Below, piece after piece: positions 3,412 to 5,308 of a DNA stretch of 5,308 nucleotides. Positions within the stretch are counted from its first letter, which is position 1. Every line of letters starts with the position of its first letter. The notes beneath the pieces were generated by a model. The model was given only the letters and a program-made list of their open reading frames with translations, made no database searches and was not told the origin of the DNA. The translations under genes were made by a program, and so were the position numbers. This stretch comes from Acetobacteraceae bacterium (GTDB lineage: Bacteria; Pseudomonadota; Alphaproteobacteria; Acetobacterales; Acetobacteraceae), in contig CANJOG010000167.1 in assembly GCA_947475475.1 (NCBI GenBank), positions 1 to 5,308 on the forward strand. The letters run 5' to 3'.

Positions 3412-5308
3412 ATGGCGCAAAAGCGGGCGATCGCACGCACCGATAATTCAGTGCCGGCGGAAACGGTCGAAGACATCTACACGGTGATGCGCCGGATCCG
3501 CGCCTTCGAAGAGAAGGTGCTGGAGCTGTACAAGGCCGGCACCATCAAGGGTACCGCGCATTCCTATGCCGGGGAAGAAGCGATCGCCGCGGGTATCGCA
3601 CCGTTGCTTCGCGCTGAGGATTATGTCGGCTCTTACCATCGCGGCCACGGCCATTGCATTGCCAAGGGTGCATCCACCGCGCGTATGATGGCCGAGCTCA
3701 TGGGACGCAAGACGGGATATTGCAGCGGCTTCGGTGGCTCGCTGCATGTCGCGGATATGGGTCTCAATATCATGGGCGCCAACGGCATTGTCGGCGCGGC
3801 CATGCCGCTCTGTGCCGGTGCGGCCCTGGCAATCAAGCTGCGCGGTGGTGATGGTGTTGCGGTGGCGTTTTTTGGCGACGGTGCCGCCAATCAGGGCGTC
3901 TTTCACGAGACGATGAATCTCGCCGCGGTCTGGAATCTGCCGCTGCTGTTTATCTGCGAGAATAATTCCTGGGCGCTGAACACGGCGATCGAACGCACGA
4001 CGGCCGGAGGGCCAATTTCCGGTCGCGCCAAGGCCTATGGCATTCCGGGCGTGACGGTCGATGGCAATGATGGCGTTGCCGTCTACCAAGCGGCCCGGGA
4101 GGCAGTCGCCCGAGCGCGCGCCGGAGGCGGGCCGAGCCTGATCGAGGCGATGACCTGGCGCCATACCCAGCACAGCCTGCGCGTCAGCGTGCCCGATCCG
4201 CGCAGTGCGGCATCCATGGACGAGTGGCATGCGCGCGATCCGCTTGACCGTTTCAGGAAGATTGCCGACGGCACCCCTCTGGCCGCGCGTTTCGCGGCGG
4301 TGGACGCGTCAATCGATGAGGAATTAGCCGAGGCCGTCGCCTTCGCCGAAGCAAGCCCCGAGCCGAGCTACGAAGACATGATGGCCGCGGTCAACGTGCC
4401 ACATACGGCCGATGTCGAGCCGGGTCCGCAATCGAGCCGCACACTCAGCTATGCCGAGGCGCTGACCGAGGCGATGGACCAGGAAATGGCGCGTGATTCC
4501 TCGGTCTTCATCATGGGCGAGGATGTCGGCGAAACCGGCGGCATCTTTCAGATCACCAAGGGCCTGTATCAGAAATTTGGCGATGCGCGGGTGCGCGACA
4601 CGCCGATTTCCGAAGCGGCGTTCAGCGGTGCGGGCGTGGGCGCTGCAATATCGGGCATGCGGCCAATCATCGAAATGCAGTTCGTCGATTTCGCCACGCA
4701 GATGGTGGATATGATCTGCAACCAAGCCGCCAAATTCCGCTTCATGCTGGGCGGCGGCCCAACAGTGCCGATAGTATTCCGTGGCCCGCAGGGCGGCGGA
4801 ATACGGCTGGCAGCACAGCACAGCCAGAGTTTGGAGGCTTGGTACGCCCATATCCCCGGCCTGGTCGTGATCGCACCCTCTACCGCCTACGACGCCAAGG
4901 GACTGCTCATCGCCGCCATTCGTGACGATAATCCCGTGATCTTCCTCGAACACAAGATGCTGTATCTCGGCCAGAGCGGCCCGGTTCCCGAGCAGCCCTA
5001 TGCTATTCCGATCGGCAAGGCCTCCATCGTCCGTCCGGGTCGTGATGTGACAATCGTGGCGACACAACTGATGGTCTCACGCGCCGTCGCGGCAGCCCGC
5101 GTTCTTGAGCGCGAGGGGATCAGCGTTGAGATCATCGATCCTCGCACGATCCGTCCACTCGACGAGGAGACAATTTTGGAATCGGTAAAGCGAACCAACC
5201 GGCTGGTGATCGTCCACGAAGCACATCAGTTCCTCGGATTCGGCGCCGAGGTATCGGCCATGGTGACGGAAAAGGCGTTCGATTTCCTCGATGCACCATT
5301 ACTGCGTG
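3412..5308 (+). CDS. Fused alpha-beta E1 component of a thiamine-diphosphate-dependent 2-oxo acid / acetoin dehydrogenase complex (3' end cut by window)
   Basis: The frame is open from the ATG to the window edge, giving 632 residues of an E1 in which both subunits are joined. E1 carries out thiamine-diphosphate-dependent cleavage of a 2-oxo acid or acyloin and passes the acyl group to the lipoyl arm of E2. Residues about 20-325 are the alpha domain: SYHRGHGHCIAKG (74-86), GFGGSLH (106-112), and the ThDP/Mg site GDGAANQG (155-162) ending in ENN (183-185), the expected GDG-x-NN spacing. About 326-343 is a short linker. The beta domain starts at TLSYAEAL (344-351), with catalytic Glu370 in GEDVG, DTPISEAAFSG (396-406) and the active-site QHSQS containing His470. 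EIIDPRTIRPLD (573-584) marks the C-terminal beta subdomain. Only about 40-60 residues should be missing. The alpha motifs resemble AcoA-type acetoin E1 more than pyruvate E1, but the substrate cannot be fixed. No internal Shine-Dalgarno and ATG suggest a separate beta subunit. Confidence 0.92.
   Translation, partial: MAQKRAIARTDNSVPAETVEDIYTVMRRIRAFEEKVLELYKAGTIKGTAHSYAGEEAIAAGIAPLLRAEDYVGSYHRGHGHCIAKGASTARMMAELMGRKTGYCSGFGGSLHVADMGLNIMGANGIVGAAMPLCAGAALAIKLRGGDGVAVAFFGDGAANQGVFHETMNLAAVWNLPLLFICENNSWALNTAIERTTAGGPISGRAKAYGIPGVTVDGNDGVAVYQAAREAVARARAGGGPSLIEAMTWRHTQHSLRVSVPDPRSAASMDEWHARDPLDRFRKIADGTPLAARFAAVDASIDEELAEAVAFAEASPEPSYEDMMAAVNVPHTADVEPGPQSSRTLSYAEALTEAMDQEMARDSSVFIMGEDVGETGGIFQITKGLYQKFGDARVRDTPISEAAFSGAGVGAAISGMRPIIEMQFVDFATQMVDMICNQAAKFRFMLGGGPTVPIVFRGPQGGGIRLAAQHSQSLEAWYAHIPGLVVIAPSTAYDAKGLLIAAIRDDNPVIFLEHKMLYLGQSGPVPEQPYAIPIGKASIVRPGRDVTIVATQLMVSRAVAAARVLEREGISVEIIDPRTIRPLDEETILESVKRTNRLVIVHEAHQFLGFGAEVSAMVTEKAFDFLDAPLLR

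Noticed and set aside
4324..5067. A long open frame on the minus strand opposite the E1 beta domain, and other long opposite-strand frames across the window
   Set aside because: They lie antisense to clearly conserved enzymes, show no recognisable motifs, and are expected in GC-rich coding DNA where stop codons are rare in alternate frames.

Overview
The window is a GC-rich stretch (roughly 60% by eye) with tightly packed genes, strong purine-rich ribosome binding sites and a Liv-type ABC transporter. This suits a metabolically versatile proteobacterium, most likely an alphaproteobacterium. That placement is an inference from style and gene content; no rRNA or marker gene is present to confirm it.

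Layout: two transcription units diverge from a control region of about 250 bp (1426-1674). Leftward runs a branched-chain-amino-acid-type (HAAT/Liv) ABC importer: a secreted periplasmic substrate-binding protein (280-1425, minus), then the first 80 residues of a LivH-type inner-membrane permease (1-242, minus), cut by the window edge. Rightward runs a catabolic set: a 3-hydroxyisobutyrate-dehydrogenase-family oxidoreductase (1675-2565), a single-domain cupin (2672-3295), and a large thiamine-diphosphate-dependent 2-oxo-acid/acetoin-dehydrogenase-type E1 (3412 to beyond 5308). In the last gene the alpha and beta subunits are fused in one reading frame.

The control region holds a perfect 8+8 bp inverted repeat with a 2-bp spacer (1473-1490), a good operator candidate, and further small inverted repeats in the presumed leader of the rightward genes. 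GC-rich hairpins precede the cupin gene (6-bp stem) and the E1 gene (12-bp stem, terminator-like). Each ends 28 nt before the downstream start codon.

Taken together, the window looks like a substrate-inducible uptake-and-degradation locus. The importer would bring in a small organic acid, amino acid or related compound. The dehydrogenase would oxidise a beta-hydroxyacid-like intermediate, and the E1, with E2/E3 partners not seen here, would cleave a 2-oxo acid or acyloin to an acyl-CoA. The substrate cannot be read from the sequence. The most unusual points are the fused E1, the cupin that lacks one canonical metal-binding histidine, the non-standard active-site motifs of the dehydrogenase, and the hairpins between the rightward genes. 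No mobile element, CRISPR array, tRNA or rRNA was seen.
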